Below, piece by piece: positions 22,735 through 34,686 of a stretch of DNA of 64,000 bases. The notes under the pieces are model-generated. The model saw nothing but the letters and a program-made list of their open reading frames with translations. It did not search any database and had not been told where the DNA came from. The number at the start of each line of letters is the position of its first letter. Within the stretch, counting starts at the first letter, position 1. Made by a program: the position numbers and the translations under genes. Where the stretch lies: positions 19,492,913-19,556,912 of the forward strand of contig ML679959.1 in assembly GCA_007922225.1 (NCBI GenBank). Direction: 5' to 3'. Source of the DNA: Emydura subglobosa. Its lineage: Eukaryota > Chordata > Testudines > Chelidae.

Positions 22735-23490
22735 AGGTTGTATCTCAGTGCACATCCCATTGAACCTGTCTGTAGCTTTCCACATTGTTCACCCCAATTG
22801 CTGCTGATCCATTTGCATGATGTAGGTGGAGTAGGGGCTGCAGCACTATGGTGGCACCAATCATTCATCTTCAGAAGGATCCAGAGTGGTGCTGGGTAAC
22901 TTATCTTCTTCCCCAGAAGTTGCCACCTGTAAAAATTTGCAACGTGGGTCACATGTTTTTCTCTCCCATTCAGCATCTACATAAACCCACTTGGAGTGGT
23001 CATTTGATGAGACAGTCTTTCTGTCAACTACATACCAGTGACTTTTGTGCAGGTATCTCATTTTCCACACATGCAGCCAACAGTATCTTGGGGATGTCAT
23101 TAGGCTGATAAGAGATCAGCCTGTGAATAGAGAACAGCTCGATCACACTGAACCCAGGCAAGAAGAAAGTGCTACTGGTTGCAAGGGGAAAGGTGTGGAA
23201 GAATTAGTGAGAACAGAGTCTAACCATTAAAAGGAAGTCCTCTGCCTCCCATTCATCAAAGCCATACAAAGTCTTGGAATTCTGTCAGTAAATCTAGCAA
23301 ATCAGGTAGCATCCGTAGCAAAAAAAGAAAAGCCTTTTTCTGTCTTCATCTCATGCCTTTATTACAGATAATAATCTATCTAGCTACAGTACTCCATACA
23401 TTCAATACCTTCAGATTAGATTACTGTAACTCACTGTATTTAGGGCTGAAAGTGAAAATTATACAGAGGCTATTGCTTGTGTAGACTGCA
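22735..23490 (+). mobile_element. L2-type LINE, decayed reverse transcriptase region
   Basis: Successive translated blocks follow the order of L2-clade ORF2. NLSVAFHIVHP (22763-22795) corresponds to the first catalytic block DLSaAFDtVdH. GAAALWWHQSFIFRR follows near 22834-22878 (a 'GtaL.Wf.SfLsdR' block). FSIYINPLGVVI lies at 22969-23004 and ends in two adjacent TGA stops. HTSDF then occupies the YADD position, LGILSVNL lies near 23273, and RLDYCNSLYLGL at 23413-23448 is the conserved post-RT block. Catalytic aspartates are lost and frame changes occur, including one near the A-run at 23320. Dead copy; the 5' end and 3' tail are not identified. Confidence 0.85.
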
Positions 23491-26049
23491 GATGACCACC
23501 ATCTTGTTTTGGTGGGTCCCCAGCACACATCTTTCCTGTCCTCCAGGGGTGTTGCTGCATTAGATGTAAATGATCATAAAGAATGGGGATATTCACAGCT
23601 CTTATAAAACCACACACTGCCTTCAAACTATAACAGAGGCTCAACAGGACAGCAGTACATCTCATTACAGCTTTGAAGCTATCATTGCAACAAGAAGGAC
23701 TAAACCTCAGTGTCTATATAATTCTGTAGAATTGCAAGGGAAAAATCAGAAATCCTTACAATTTGCAGATTTTTATTATTCTACTTTTGGAAAAATCCAA
23801 CCTAGCAAAGCAATTCACATGCCCAATTTAAAAGACAAATGTGGTAAGTAAACAGCATTTAAACTTCCCTGGGCAACTTTACAGAATTATTGTATAAATC
23901 ACAAGAAACATCTTGACTTTGCCCCATTAGCATTTCTGCAAAAGACTGATGAAGATTTACCTTGCTGTTTCACCTTTTTATGTGTATCCTGTAGTCCACA
24001 TCATTGAACTTGTGTTGAGGGAAATAGATTCTTGTAGTCTGCTTGTTACATTGAGTTGGTAGTGGAATTTGGAGGAATGTGATGTAAAGATGTATGTTCA
24101 GTAGTTTCCATATGGTCCTACAGAAATACAGAGAGTGCAATTATATTCAGAAGAGACTGTATGGTATATCTAAAGAAGAGATTTAAAAAAAATCCTTTTG
24201 CCTATTCAGATAAAGTAAAACAAAACATTGTTTTTAAGGGTTCTTTTTTCCCGTTGTTCAATCTCAACATTTCAGGTCAGTGCAACTGGTGTTTCTTTTT
24301 CTGTTGTCTTGATTTGTTTCTAGAGCAAAGGTCAGTAACTAGACTGTCTGTTTTGGTTTCTACCATCATTAAACGGCAGCTTTTTAATGGAGAAAAAAAA
24401 CAAAACCAAAAAACTCGTTCCTACGGAAAGTGGAATGGAGAGCTAAGCACTTTCTCACACTCTCTCTAGTCCTTTGATGTCAGTGGCTGATGCACAACTC
24501 AGCATTAAATGTAGTAGTGCTGCTTTTTCTTTTCAGCACTTTAATTTTGAAATTCAGAATGTATTACAGCGTCTTAATAGTTACACATGTGCACTCCTCT
24601 GCAGTGTACACTAAATGAGCTAAGGCTGGAGGCCAGGAAAATTGTAGGTTACATAATTCTATTAGATGAAAAACATGTGAATGTCTAAGGCTATGTAACT
24701 TCGGTTAAAATCTCTGAGTTGGTATTGGTTCTTCTAGAACTGATCTAGGAGTTGAAATATTTCAAGGATTGGTGAGACTGGCAGAATTTAGCTGTTTTTT
24801 CTTTCATTGAACTATTGTGCATGTTAACACCTCCTTTGTTTTAGAAATGTTGGATCTGTTCATTACAAAGAATAGCTCTCTGGTTTGTGTAATTGGGAGA
24901 ATGGTCTATGACTAGGATTCCTAAGTACTGTGATATCAAATACATGAAAAATTATAATAGTGATACCCTCTTGTTTTGATAAGTAGGCTATTGGCAAGTA
25001 AAGCAGCCATGGATTCACTGGTTATTTTTAAATTGTTTCACGTCTTAATTAACTAAGTTACTTTCTGTAGGTATTTGCAATATTTCCTAGATATTCCCTT
25101 GATTTTCAGTAGGAAATGCACATACTTAGGCTACATTAGTTAGTTACCAAAGTGAATCTGGAAAAAATTTTTAAGGCTATGCTCTGCAGATAGTTATATG
25201 GATACTTCCTGTCCCTATACATCCAGGAAAGTGTGTGCATGTGTTTGTTTGTATAATCACTCTGTTTTAGAACTGCTTAATCCTTATTGATGTAGTACAG
25301 TAATTGGATTCTGCACTATGTATTATTAGTCAGTTTTATTGATGGCTATTTGTAATTTACAATGAATGGTTGATGAAAATTAAACAGACCAACACTATTT
25401 ACTGCAGACTTGGCACTGTGAAAATTCAATTCACTAGGGCTTCACACTAAGAATAAAATAGTACTAGAGGAAATCTTAATTCACATATGGTTATCCAAGA
25501 TACAATTAAAGAGAGGCATGTTTTTCCACCCCAAATTTCTGAGGGTGTTGACATAATTGTAGACCTGATGTTTTTTCACATATTCCCTAGACTGTCTCAC
25601 ATATACCAAACAACAATGGGTCAGCATGAACCAAAGTAAATATATGTGACTTATGAATCCCAGAATTTTGAAATCAGACGTAGTGGAACTGATAAACTGT
25701 GACTGAAAGTTTTTATTTTCCCAACATTGATTAATATTCCTTTTTATAACTTAATGTATTATATTTTAATAACTTGCTATTAATTTAAAATTCAACAGAC
25801 AAGGTTTGCAGTATTTTTTCATAAATGATATAAACTGTTGCCAGTCTTTTAGCTGCAAAAAGTTGATGGAGATGTGTTTTTGTCACTTTTGTTTCTCTTG
25901 AGATTCCCTTATAACCGCACTCCTAGTACAGTTTTCCATCTGGATTAGGGAGGGGTGAATAAATGGAGAAGAGATTTTGCCTGCAGTTTTCACTGAACCA
26001 AACTAAAATGTTTTTGAGGTTTGAAAAATGTTTTGTAATGATTTTGCTG
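23491..26049. other. No gene recognised
   Basis: About 2.5 kb of AT-rich sequence. The first few hundred bases may include L2 3' sequence too diverged to recognise. Frames at 23570-23851 and 24161-24469 have no known domain. Confidence 0.45.
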
Positions 26050-26132
26050 TCTTGGCTGCCAGTGGGGATTGAACCTGGGATCTCTGATCTATAAGTATGA
26101 ATGTATAATCCCTGAGCAAAAGCACCATTCAA
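26050..26132 (-). mobile_element. tRNA-derived SINE fragment
   Basis: The minus strand carries a B box GGTTCAATCC (complement of 26066-26075) preceded by a diverged A-box region. It resembles the copies at 7595 and 9056. Only the pol III head is present. Confidence 0.6.
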
Positions 26133-26134
26133 GG

Positions 26135-26270
26135 TTGCACTTAAACATATACTTAACTTTAAGATAAAGAGCCTAATTTAGGAAAACACTTAAGCATTTG
26201 CTTAAGTCCCATTGAATTTGAAGTCAACGGGACATATGCTTAAATGCTTTCCTGAATCAGTGCCCAGGTT
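26135..26270. repeat. Palindromic 'gcttaa' repeat, copy 3
   Basis: AAACACTTAAGCATTTGCTT, AAGTCCCATTGAATTTGAAG and GCTTAAATGCTTTCCTGAAT form inverted halves around a 'cccattga..ttcaacggga' centre. Confidence 0.65.
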
Positions 26271-26334
26271 CATTGCCTGGGAGAGACAGTAGCAGATTCC
26301 TAACATCTATACATGTCAGGGCCTGTAATGTAGA

Positions 26335-26800
26335 CTGTGACACCTAATGGTCAGATCCAAGAGTAACGTCAAGGTCATGGTCATGCCAAGGGTTAAGCTG
26401 GAATCTGAGTCAGAAGTCATGCCAATGGTCAAAGCTAGAGTCAGCAACTGGGGTCAAGGCAAGGAACAAGGCATGGTAACAGAAACAGGGACGAGACACA
26501 GTAGCAAGAACAAGGAACAAGAACCAGGAAAGGAGGCAGGGACTTGGTCTGGGCAAGAATAGACCTAGCAACTAGTTGCTCAGATGAGGGAATCAGGGAT
26601 GAGGCAGCTGGTGTCCAATCAGCAGTCTGCTTTTAGTCATCTGGACCCACTAAATCAGCTGGTATAGCTTCTGGTGGTGGGGTATTAGCATCAGTTCTCT
26701 TCTCAACTCCTGTAGCATAGTGGTGCAGAGGGGGAGGCTCTAGCTTGGAAAACCTGGGGACCTGAGGTCAAGACCTTCAGTATCTGTCCATACATGATAC
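26335..26800 (+). repeat. Dispersed repeat with internal tandem units
   Basis: The left part contains two tandem units of about 36 bp: GTCATGCCAAGGGTTAAGCT from 26380 and GTCATGCCAATGGTCAAAGC from 26416. It grades into an A/G-rich AGGAACAAG-type tract to about 26540. It then continues with GATGAGGCAGCTGGTGTCCA, ATCAGCAGTCTGC and TTTTAGTCATCTGG, which I recall as part of a reptile interspersed repeat. The frame at 26347-26562 is an artefact of the tandem units. Confidence 0.5.
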
Positions 26801-26842
26801 ATAGAGCTGCCATATTTTAGAATATGTTATACTTTGATAACT

Positions 26843-26860
26843 CCCCCCCCCCAAAAAAAA
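26843..26860. repeat. C10A8 homopolymer junction
   Basis: Ten C followed directly by eight A. A similar C14A17 junction occurs at 34656-34686. Confidence 0.9.
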
Positions 26861-28152
26861 TTATTTTTCCTTTCCGTGCTTCACTACACTTCCTGGTTCT
26901 AACTGTAAGCTGAAGTGCCAACATCCCATGAAAGAGCTGTCTTTTTGTGATATTTCTCAGCCAACTAGAAGCAGGGAATATCAGAAATCTCAGGACAGCT
27001 CCTGATGTTGTGATATACCTTTATTCAACTACTCTCCATATGTGCCAGGCAGTTTATCCAGTGTCAACCCCCAAAGAAATTAATGTATTTATAATAGCAG
27101 AAGATACTAAAATGTTTTCATTGAGTGCATAGTAATGAAAAGCAACAGTTACATAGTCAAGCATATTTGAAACTAAATATCAGCGAAAAACCTACAATGA
27201 AATCTGCAAGTGGTGTGTAATTAGCACCAATAATATTCACTGGTTATTTGGGAGGGAAACTGGTACTGTTTGTTGGTCATATGGAAATAACTTGCTCATT
27301 AAACAAATTCTTCCTTCTCTTCTGACAAACCACGCTCTTTTAGCTTCCTTGCAGATAGCAGTTTCCAGAAGGCAGAATTCACATGCATGAGCAAACTGAT
27401 GTAAACAGTTCACATGCCTTAATCACACACCTATGAAATCCCAATATATGGCATATTTTGTACATAGAACATAATTTTTTTAACAAATATTTTTTTTAAT
27501 CTATGCATTTCTGCCTCCCGGTTATTTTGAGCTTGAATGAAGCGTGGCCTTTTCTTTTTTCAGGATGTCCATTACATTTGTAATTACAGTGTAGCAATCT
27601 CTGTGTTTAAAAGTGTTTGTGAATAGTGACAAATTGAAAGGGGAGACTTGATATCATCTAATTATTCAATGAGACAGAAGTAGCTCAAGTTTCCTCACTT
27701 TGCCCTCCTGTGTCAGTGTGTATCCTTAGCTGGAGGGATGTGCTTTAGGGCAAAAAGTTAGTTCAGAGTCTCTATGCCCATTCAGTCATTGCCCTCCCTG
27801 CCAGTTCTGCCGAGGAGCAGTGCTTATGGTGGTGGGAAGAGGTAAATTCTGTATATCTCTATAAATTTCTTTTCCTGTATGAGACAGGTGTGCCCATTTA
27901 AGCCCTGATGCTGCAAGCTGCTCCACCTGGTGGACTCCACATTGAGTATAACAGCACTCTGCATGAGTGCAGGTCTGCCTGTTTGGAAGAGTTGGCAGTA
28001 TCTGAGCCTTATTCTGCAGATATAGGGCTAACTGCATTCCCAGGTCCTGCTAGTTACTGAGCATTACCAATTGCTCAGAATACAGACCATGGGAAATCCA
28101 CCAGGATGGGTGTGGCAGCAGTTAGACACTCAACCACACCAGAGGGCATGGA
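26861..28152. other. No gene recognised
   Basis: AT-rich. A small block at 27900-28020 (AGCCCTGATGCTGCAAGCTG and GGCAGTATCTGAGCC) may be a worn palindromic repeat. Confidence 0.4.
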
Positions 28153-28295
28153 CTAGAGCTGGTTAGAAAATTGTGGAGGTGGGTTTTTTTTTATGGAAAA
28201 ATTTGACTGTTGATAAAATGAAAATTTTCAAAGAAAGCAGACACTTTCCACAAGTTTCTTCGTTTTATCTGTAAAACTTTTTACTAGCCCTACCT
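28153..28295 (+). repeat. GAAAATTTTC-rich repeat, copy 2
   Basis: Starts AGAGCTGGTTAGAAAATTG and includes AATGAAAATTTTCAAAG. Same family as 7130 and 29350; a further internal scrap lies at 44420-44515. Confidence 0.55.
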
Positions 28296-29349
28296 CAACT
28301 CCATTGCCTCAGAATTGTTTCATTCCCCAAAAGATGGCAACACTGATGTGGTCAGAGTGCTCATAGGATACTTTGATTCTTATGCAACCCTAACTGTGAG
28401 ATGAGACTGCCCTTCCCTGGCAGAACACTCAGGCGCTGGTGCAAACATTACCTGCCCTCCCTTAGGATGAATTCTCCTGAGCGTGTTGCAAAGCCCATTG
28501 ATTTAGGGAAGTGACACTTGCATCCCCTGCATCCGTGGGCAAATAACAAGTGTTTTCAATTAACAGCAATATTTTTGTGTGTGGGGAGGGGAAGGGAGGA
28601 TTTCTATGATTATTTTATTTTATTATAATACTAAAGAACAGTATGAAACTTAGAAGTTAAGAGCAATAAATTCATGAGGATATTCACTTAACAAAAGCCT
28701 AAATTGTTAAAATGTGTTGTCATAGCCAAACCTAAGGCTAGACTCAGTAAAAAAAACTCAGTCCAACAGAGGAAGCTGCAGTAAGATTTTATTGAATTCA
28801 GTCCTTCAGACACTAAATATCTGATCTCAGTGTCAAAAAGTGACTTCACCAAAAGTTGCTGTCTGAAGTGTATTCCCTCAGAGAATTTGTGATCATTTTA
28901 TGCATAAGGAATAAAGATTCATGAATAGTTTCTCTAAAACTAGGTTTCACTGATTTGTGCATGAGTACAGTACCTTTAGGCAGGCCCAGAAGGATTCCAA
29001 CAGTTTTCTAAAACTCTGCTCATGCTGGGAATATCAAATACTGTTCCCAACTAACTAGCATGTCTTTTGCTTTGCATTGTGAAACTGTGTCTCTGTGCCA
29101 GTTTGGGGTTTAGTGGCAGTGGATCCATATTTGGGTTATGAAATTGGCGTTTGGATTCCTGTTAGTTACTTGGGAGCAATAGGGGCAGTATGGAGGTGGC
29201 ATAATGGTTGGAGTGTCAAATGTTGTCTTACAATCGCCTTTCTCATAGCCAAAGCACAGAGGCATGGGAGGGGTCTTTATCATGGAGATTTGGATATAAA
29301 TGGGGATCAGATTGGGACCAGTAAGGAATTCTATCACCTTCCCCAATAA
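28296..29349. other. No gene recognised
   Basis: AT-rich. Two overlapping frames near 29095-29349 on opposite strands carry no known domain. Confidence 0.45.
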
Positions 29350-29690
29350 TTAGAGTTGGGCAAAATTTTGGGGCTGAAACTATTTTCAGCAAAAAATGCT
29401 TTTGTGAATTTGTGTCGGGTTCACTGAATTGTTCACACTGGGGGGGAGGAGAAAACAAAATAAACCAACAAAAAATTCTAGAAAAACTCAAAATGTTTCA
29501 TTTTGACCTTTTCAAAATAAAATGTTTTGCTTTTTCTGCTCAAAATCACTTTTTATTTCTAAATTTCCTTGTGTTATTTTAAAATATTCAAAAACCTTAA
29601 ATGCTCAAAATCAAAACAAAATGCTTCAGGTTGAATGAAACATTTTGTTTCACCCAAAACAGTTTTTAAAAAGAAAAACTTTCGATGATT
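29350..29690 (+). repeat. GAAACATTTTG-rich palindromic repeat, copy 3
   Basis: Starts TAGAGTTGGGCAAAATTTTG, with many self-complementary blocks: AATGTTTCATTTTGACC, AAATAAAATGTTTTGC and TGAAACATTTTGTTTCACCC. Probably a longer form of the family at 7130 and 28153. Confidence 0.6.
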
Positions 29691-29964
29691 GTTTTATTTT
29701 GCATTTCCCTATTTATTGTGGGGGAGGTGGAAGAGGGGGTTGGCACCAGAGATTGTGGAGGAAAATGTTTTCTACTTCATGAATTGCCCCTAAAGAGGCA
29801 TGTAAATTGAAAGCAGGGAGCCCTGGTTAAAAATATTGGCAGCACATCACTGGGGCATTCCTGCTATCTGAGGCCTGTGAACAAAGATTTGAGTGTTTGA
29901 AAGTTTTAAATGAGAATATTAAACCCACCATTGAAAGGGAAGCAACATAATACAGCACTTTACA

Positions 29965-30070
29965 GGCCAAATTCTTCTCTTAATTTAGCTGGAGAAATGT
30001 TGAGAGAGCCAATAGAAATTAGGGGTTACTCCAAATTTAAATTGGTGTAACACAGAGCAGAATTTAGCTC
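29965..30070. repeat. Palindromic 'gtgtaac' repeat
   Basis: GGCCAAATTCTTCTCTTAAT on the left is complementary to AGAGCAGAATTTAGCTC on the right, with GGGGTTACTCCAAATTTAAA inside. Same class as 15085 and 43065. Confidence 0.6.
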
Positions 30071-31164
30071 TGCATCTTCAAAGCTCTGTCCAAATGTTAA
30101 CTACCTAATGAGAAGGCTAAAGGAATTCAAGACTCAACTGAATTGAACAGAGATCAGATTGTAGTGTTATTAGTGGCAGGTATTCCTGGTTACAGAAACT
30201 CCCTGGGAACTGGAACTTCCATTATGAATGGCTCAGGTTGGAACAGGGCTCCATCTGTAGTCAATAGATGTATGTCCATTGGTGTCACTGTGGTTTGGAT
30301 CAGGCCTGTTGTGAGTTTCAGTAGTTTAGGAGAATCAAGTTGGGAAGAAATGTGCCAATGAGAAAGCTTGTTGCCCATTTTGTGCTGCTAGTTTCACTGT
30401 TGGAAACATTAGAACGGCTTTCCTAAATTTTACAAAATTGTCTCACTTTTTGGTCTCTTGAACCAAGATACAGAAGTTGATTTCCTTTGCACACACTTGA
30501 AAAGACTAAACTGTGTGGTGCAGATGGTCACTTGCAGATTTTCTAACAAGTTGTGGGCTTAGTAGCGATTCATTTGTGTAAACTAATCACTGATATTAAA
30601 ACAAAAAAGTTGCTAAAATCTATCCTTTCCCCCCATTGCTTAAGTTATTTTCCAGCATTAGAATGGCAGAATTAAATTTGCAAATGGATTCCTAGACTTC
30701 AGCTAAGTATATCATATGTTGTTGTTACTACTACTACTAGTATTATCGTAAGTTGAGATCATCAGTTTGTGATCTAGTACAGAGTAAGGGGCAGCGCATT
30801 GTGATTCAGGGGGTGCTCCAGCAGCAGAATGACAGCATTCCTCTTGATAGTTCTGTCCCTGGTGCAATGAACACGCCCTGACACTCTGGCATAACTACGC
30901 CACTGGGTGCATTGGGAAGAGAGAGTCAAGGTTCGGTCGAAAGCTGATTAAAATTTTCTGACAAAGTTTTTCCTTCAAAAATGCTGAGTCAACAGATTTG
31001 ATATAGAATCCATATATTCTCATGGAACGTGTTGTTTCCATCAAAAGTTTTGATGGAAATCAGGCAGCCTGCCCGTCTGTCTGGTTTGCAACCCTGAAAT
31101 ACTTGCAATCTAAGACAAAAAAAAAATAAAATAAAGACAGGACACAAAACCATGTAAAATAACT
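30071..31164. other. No gene recognised
   Basis: AT-rich. The frame at 30143-30361 has no recognisable motif. Confidence 0.45.
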
Positions 31165-31240
31165 TGATTTTGGTCCAACTTCCACTGACATCAATGGCAA
31201 AACTCACACTGACTCGATAGAAGCAGGACCAGGCTCCTTT
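31165..31240. repeat. Palindromic repeat scrap
   Basis: TTTTGGTCCAACTTCCACTG, ACATCAATGGCAAAACTCAC and GAAGCAGGACCAGGCTCC follow the 'cactgaagtcaatggcaaaactcc...caggatcaggccc' pattern. Confidence 0.45.
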
Positions 31241-32579
31241 TACATTTAAACTGTGAAAACATCATTTAAAGCTGGCGTGAAAAATAAATAAATAAGGTGT
31301 AGACTAAAATGAGATAATCTCCAAGACGCTGTGTGTTTTCAGACACAGTTTCTGTCCTTGGTGGTATGGCTTCACACTGTGGTTTTTAATAATGGGGTAT
31401 AAGAATGACCAGTGTATCTCAGCACCTGGAGAAAGATGTACATTTTACGATGAGTTGTGCCCCACCTTATACTGATTTTAAGGTGTTTGCTAGGCTTTTT
31501 TTAACACTATATCTTCTGGGATTAGCTATGAGCAGGGCTTGTAAATATTCATTCTGATAATGATGCGGGGCTTAAAAGTATTCATAAAATGCTATGCATG
31601 ATTCATGTGTCAGGAGCATGTGCAGGACTGACTTATCTCCAAAGCAAAAGATATTTCATTAAATTTGATTCTCCTTCATGCACAAGTGAAGGAGGAAACC
31701 ATTTTAGATAGCATTGAATGCAGAGTAGGTAAAATGATACTGCATGTTTAGGCTGTGAAATAATGAGGTCATATTTTCTGCATTCGTGTTTGTTTATGTG
31801 GAGGATTGCAATATTTGTATCCTAGAAGTATTTTTAAAGCTGTTACACTGTTTTGTTCAAAGGGTGAGTTAAAGTGGGAGGTGTTGTTCCAAGCTGAACC
31901 AATGATGGAAGCTGTTCATTGCATCTGCTGGCCTGAAAGATGGAAATCTGGGAAGTATGAAAGGGATTGAGACTCTGGTACTAGCGAAGGTGTGGGGAGA
32001 TAAATGGGCCCTTTACCATGTTTGGGTTTCCCTTTATTGGATAAAGTATTGGTTAGTTAGAAGAGCTCTGTACAAAAAAGACAACCCAGGCAACATATGA
32101 TAAGGAGGTACCAGGAGAACTTACTTCAAGTGAATTAGTCTTAATGCAGTAAAGCTCTGTGCATGTTCTATAATGTGTCTCTGTATGTATATTCCCCTCC
32201 ATTCCTCCTTTCTGTCCTGAGTGCAACATGTGGAATAGAAATGCTATTAGGCCACATTATGTCATTGATTTTTAAATGGAATTCCCAATGAAAATTAATG
32301 AAGACTGATTAAAAATAAATGGCACAATATGGTACATATGTACTTTTTTCAGACCTAAAATAAAGAAGGTGTGTATGCGTTGGGAATCATGTGGTAATAT
32401 TCTTCATCCTTCTTTCAGCTATGCTCAAAGGTAACTGTGGAGTAAGTGAAGTAATGATGTGACATCTTGTTCTTGGACTCTTAACGTGAAAAGAAACAAA
32501 GTTAGCAAAAAGGAAGTTGGCTTCATTTAAGCCTTGACCTGATGGTTGTGTATAATTGACACTAGCACAGTGTGAGTCT
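31241..32579. other. No repeat or gene recognised; unique-looking
   Basis: Between about 31360 and 31900 no repeat signature is visible and the sequence contains dense AT-rich motifs (TATTCAT, TGATAATGATG, ATGCATGATTCATG). It could be a conserved non-coding element, which cannot be tested without alignment. Confidence 0.35.
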
Positions 32580-32702
32580 TTGTCTCCCTCTAGTAACTAG
32601 ACCAAATAAAGAGGTCGAGTCTCCAAGATAATGGAAATGGTCCTTTAGTTCAAGCAGTAGAGGTTCATGTGTTTAGATCTGGTGGTCACCTGCCCATGAC
32701 AG
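32580..32702 (+). mobile_element. tRNA-derived SINE, diverged
   Basis: CTCCCTCTAGTAACTAGACC matches the 5' start of the SINE at 9056. CCTTTAGTTCAAGCAGTAGA at about 32642-32661 is the A-box region. The B box has decayed to a GTGGTCACCTGCCC-like sequence. Confidence 0.65.
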
Positions 32703-33899
32703 CTCATCTGGGTTGTCTTTACACTTTTGCCACTCAGCAAACAGCATGACTTACAGCAGTTTGGAAGTCTGATGAGTTTTGGAATAGAATAGGAGCAGTT
32801 TCTAGCACTGTAGTGCTACAAGACCATTATTTTTAAAGCATCAGTCCTATTACACCTAGCTGATAAACCACCTCAAAGAGAGAATCTATTTTGTGTTTGT
32901 ATCCTGATATAATGGAGTGAAAGGGGAAAAATCCCTTTGTAAAAATTCTCCACCACTATCTCCATAATCTCTACTTCAGTGAGCTTCAGCCAAGTGCGAA
33001 AATGAGAAATTATAACCTGCCAAGCATCAGTGGCAGATTGAAATGAAAAAATTGCAGGTTAATAACAGTGATGCCTCAGAAAAATTTGCTGGCCAATTTA
33101 ACGTTGCTCCATCCAAGGTCACATCTTGCAGCTGATTATTTTTAGTAATTTGCAGATGAGGGTGCTCTACCTTTGTCATGGCAAGTCAAGATCAAGGAAA
33201 TGGCAGGTAAAGTTTAATATTCAAGGTTATCTATCTTCTCAAGTAAGAAGTAAGTCATGGTTTCAGCTTATTTATTTAAGACAGGGCACAGAAATCATTT
33301 TCACAGTGGTGAAGTGGAAAGCCTATCTTTTATGGCAGTCATAAAGTCACTGTAACATAACTTGGTATGGGGAAAGACAGGGGAAAACCTGATCCAGTGG
33401 CTTCTGGAGCAACATATCATCTTGGGAATTAGCATCTGATAATATTTACCTGATAGTGTTCAGAACATAGAGGTTACATTTCACATTTTATGTATTTCTT
33501 GACTATGCGGGCTAGTTGCAGATTAACACACAATAAGGACCCACAGAACGCTTAGTTCTGTTGCTGCTGACCTGGGACCGTGTCTTGAAGGAGGTTTCAT
33601 TCCAAAGAGGGGTGAATGTGGAGAATGAAGAACAGCCTTTGTTTGTCACCTTTTGGGTGAAGTTCTCTGTAGGTGTTGGGTGGGGGCAAAAAGTGCATCA
33701 CTGTTGAGTCCCACCCATAGCTCACTTGCTGTCCCTGACGCTACCAACATATGGAACTCTGGTCCCATGGAGGCTGTTCTCGGAAATCTGGGCCATGGAG
33801 GCATCTGATGGCCACCTTCCTTCCTGACATGGGAGAGTGAGAATTGTGTAGGGGGGACCCTCTTCCATGTGAAGATATAAGAAGATATTTGTACCCTCC
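32703..33899. other. No gene recognised
   Basis: AT-rich until about 33540, then more mixed. Part of 33540-33900 may belong to the 3' side of the SINE that follows on the minus strand, but I could not align it. Confidence 0.4.
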
Positions 33900-34215
33900 A
33901 CACCCTTGTGCCAGAACAACAGAGTCAACAACTTAACATTTGCAAAAAGTGCAGTTGGATCTTTAAAGATCACATCAGTTAGAACCTTGGATTTAATTCT
34001 TATTCTGAAAAGGTGGCACCTCCAGCAGACTTCAACTTGGTAATTGGTTCAGTAGGGACTCGTACTGCATTGAATCCCCATTGTTATTGCCTGCAACACC
34101 TAGGTTTTCAGTAGAAGTTCCCTATCCAATTACTCATATGCCTTGACCCGATTTAGCTTCTGATGTCTGACAGGATCACAGCTTGAGAGCTTTTTAATTT
34201 TTCCAGCTGTCATAC
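33900..34215 (-). mobile_element. 5S rRNA-derived SINE (SINE3/AmnSINE type)
   Basis: Positions 34089-34215 match a 5S rRNA read in reverse. GCCTGCAACACC (34089-34100) corresponds to the 5S 3' end, ATCCAATTACT (34124-34134) to its middle, and GACCCGATTTAGCTTCTGA (34145 onward) to the internal promoter region. The SINE body follows on the minus strand: GGTGCCACCTTTTCAGAATA, ATCCAAGGTTCTAACTGATG and GATCTTTAAAGATCC. These resemble the 'gccacctttcggatgagacg...cattaaagatcccatggcac' body of 5S-headed SINEs. SINE3 and AmnSINE1 are established 5S-headed families; which one applies is inference. The 3' limit is uncertain. Confidence 0.75.
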
Positions 34216-34655
34216 AACGTATTAAGGTAGTTCAGTAGTACTAATCTAATGTTTGCTGCAATGAAACTGTGACTGTATCAATCAGTACTTATTAAAGTAT
34301 AAGTAAAATCCAAAAAACTTTATAGTCTCTTGACAACTTCTGTCCATTTCATTCTCTGTCTCTTTATCTTCCATGAAAAACTGTCTCTAAAAGGTTCCAC
34401 GTTTCCTCAAACTCATGTAGCCTGTCTTCATTCATATAGATCATCTTTGTGCCAGCAGCTCTCTCCTATCCCAAATAAGGTCCCTCGAAAGCATTAGGTT
34501 GATCTGTTGCTCTGCTATAGAGTCTTCGCTGACATATCAAGGCAGTAGTGGCAGGCAGACCTCCAGTCCTAGGAACAAAAATGCAAGAATAGGGGACTTC
34601 AAACTCAGTGCTATCTCTGTCACTTTATTTTTCTTCCATCATCCCCGCCCGCGCG

Positions 34656-34686
34656 CCCCCCCCCCCCCCAAAAAAAAAAAAAAAAA
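34656..34686. repeat. C14A17 homopolymer junction
   Basis: Fourteen C followed directly by seventeen A, preceded by GCCCGCGCG. Lengths here are prone to sequencing error. Confidence 0.85.

Noticed and set aside
22848..23108. Separate 86-codon gene
   Set aside because: It is one frame of the decayed L2 reverse transcriptase.
34089..34215. 5S rRNA gene
   Set aside because: Too many substitutions in the internal promoter and stems, and it is fused to a SINE body; best read as a SINE head.
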